From Planctomycetes bacterium UBA1135 (lineage in GTDB: Bacteria; Planctomycetota; UBA1135), in the NCBI GenBank assembly GCA_002311925.1, contig DCAK01000064.1, forward strand, positions 49,635-55,886: a stretch of 6,252 bases of DNA, read 5' to 3'. Position 1 is the first letter of the stretch, and the number at the start of each line of letters is the position of its first letter. The position numbers and the translations under genes were made by a program. The notes under the pieces were generated by a model. It had not been told where the DNA came from. It did not search any database and saw only the letters and a list, made by a program, of their open reading frames with translations. Shown one piece after another: positions 5,681-6,252 of the stretch.

Positions 5681-6252
5681 CCCGAAGATCCCTCCCCCGC
5701 CTGGCGGAGAAAGCGCCCCAGGATGAGGTCACCTTGGGGGGTGAGGATGGATTCGGGGTGGAATTGGATTCCGAACCAGGGTCTTTCCTTGTGTTGGACC
5801 GCCATCACGAGGCCGTCCTCGGTCCAGGCGGCGAGTTCGAGGGCGTCGGGAAGGGATTCACGAACCGCCCGCAGGGAGTGGTAGCGCCCCGCGGGGAAGG
5901 GGTCGGGAAGATCCACCAGCAATTCGCAACCGCCGCCATGGTGAACAAGCGAGGCTTTTCCATGCACCGGAACAGGGTCGAGCTCGAGTTCTCCCCCGAA
6001 CCGCTCCACGAGGGACTGGTGCCCCAGGCACACCCCGAGGAGGGGAATATCGGAGGGCAGCTTTTCTAGAAGCTCGAGGCAAATGCCGGCGGATTGAGGT
6101 CGGCCTGGCCCGGGAGAAAGGACCACCCCGGCAGGAGCGCGGCCCACGACATCGTCCACGCTGATGGCGTCGTTCCGGAACACCTCCACATGGGCTCCTT
6201 GGCCCGCCAGGGATTGGTAGAGGTTGTAGGTGAAGGAATCGTAGTTGTCGAT
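5677..6252 (-). CDS. trpG: Anthranilate synthase component II, glutamine amidotransferase subunit (5' partial)
   Basis: This is the class I glutamine amidotransferase that hydrolyses glutamine and channels ammonia to TrpE for anthranilate synthesis from chorismate. The reading frame is open to the window edge. The 191 visible residues begin IDNYDSFTYNLYQ, the conserved TrpG N-terminus, so only a few residues are missing; the GTG at 6187-6189 is internal and not the start. Visible motifs are LSPGPG (oxyanion strand, about residues 45-50), GVCLGHQ with nucleophile Cys75, HGKAS (about 97-101), RYHSL (about 123-127) and FHPES with catalytic His165 and Glu167 (numbering from the first visible residue). 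Length fits a free-standing TrpG without fusion to TrpE or TrpD. Its TGA stop overlaps the trpD ATG as ATGA (5677-5680). A PabA-type dual role in folate synthesis cannot be excluded by sequence, but the trp context favours TrpG. Confidence 0.97.
   Translation of the reverse strand: MDNYDSFTYNLYQSLAGQGAHVEVFRNDAISVDDVVGRAPAGVVLSPGPGRPQSAGICLELLEKLPSDIPLLGVCLGHQSLVERFGGELELDPVPVHGKASLVHHGGGCELLVDLPDPFPAGRYHSLRAVRESLPDALELAAWTEDGLVMAVQHKERPWFGIQFHPESILTPQGDLILGRFLRQAGEGSSG
5691..5695 (-). promoter_or_regulatory. Ribosome binding site of trpD
   Basis: GGAGG on the minus strand, within the last codons of trpG and 10 nt from the trpD ATG at 5678-5680. Together with the ATGA overlap it supports coupled translation of trpG and trpD. 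Confidence 0.7.

Noticed and set aside
5021..5884. A 287-codon plus-strand open frame opposite trpD and trpG
   Set aside because: No motif or convincing ribosome binding site; it is explained as the antisense shadow of trpD and trpG.
6187..6189. GTG as the start of trpG
   Set aside because: The frame continues upstream to the window edge with the conserved IDNYDSFTYNL sequence, so the true start lies beyond 6252.

Overview
The window is a dense block of tryptophan-pathway genes, all read from the minus strand, from a high-G+C bacterium (clearly above 60% G+C by eye). No mobile elements, RNA genes, CRISPR arrays or non-coding stretches are visible. The sequence alone does not fix the lineage. 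G+C-rich codons, a contiguous unfused trpG-D-C-F-B-A order and a Thermotoga-like DAHP synthase would suit several deep-branching or environmental phyla as well as some delta-proteobacterial relatives, so I leave it open.

In transcription order (high to low coordinates) the genes are: trpG (anthranilate synthase glutaminase subunit, 5' end cut by the window edge at 6252), trpD (anthranilate phosphoribosyltransferase), trpC (indole-3-glycerol-phosphate synthase), trpF (phosphoribosylanthranilate isomerase), trpB and trpA (tryptophan synthase beta and alpha), a 73-residue chorismate-mutase-like protein, and a type I-beta DAHP synthase that ends 3 bases before the window edge. Six of the seven junctions are overlaps of 4 to 8 nt (ATGA or GTGA in five of them). 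The only gap is 22 nt, between trpB and trpA. This implies one polycistronic mRNA with translational coupling. No promoter, leader or terminator lies inside the window; trpE and any attenuator would be expected upstream, beyond 6252.

Functionally, the block covers every step from anthranilate to tryptophan, plus the glutaminase half of anthranilate synthase. Its 3' end adds the first enzyme of the common aromatic (shikimate) pathway, so supply of chorismate precursor may rise and fall with tryptophan-gene expression.

The most interesting part is the 3' pair. A very small, apparently degenerate AroQ-type chorismate-mutase-like protein is translationally coupled to a DAHP synthase that already carries its own N-terminal ferredoxin-like regulatory domain. 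The small protein resembles the N-terminal chorismate mutase domain of Bacillus-type AroA(Q) in its tail, but by eye it lacks the segment holding the catalytic lysine. It is therefore a candidate non-catalytic, possibly regulatory, partner of the DAHP synthase. This is an inference, and the rest of the window is a well-recognised pathway.
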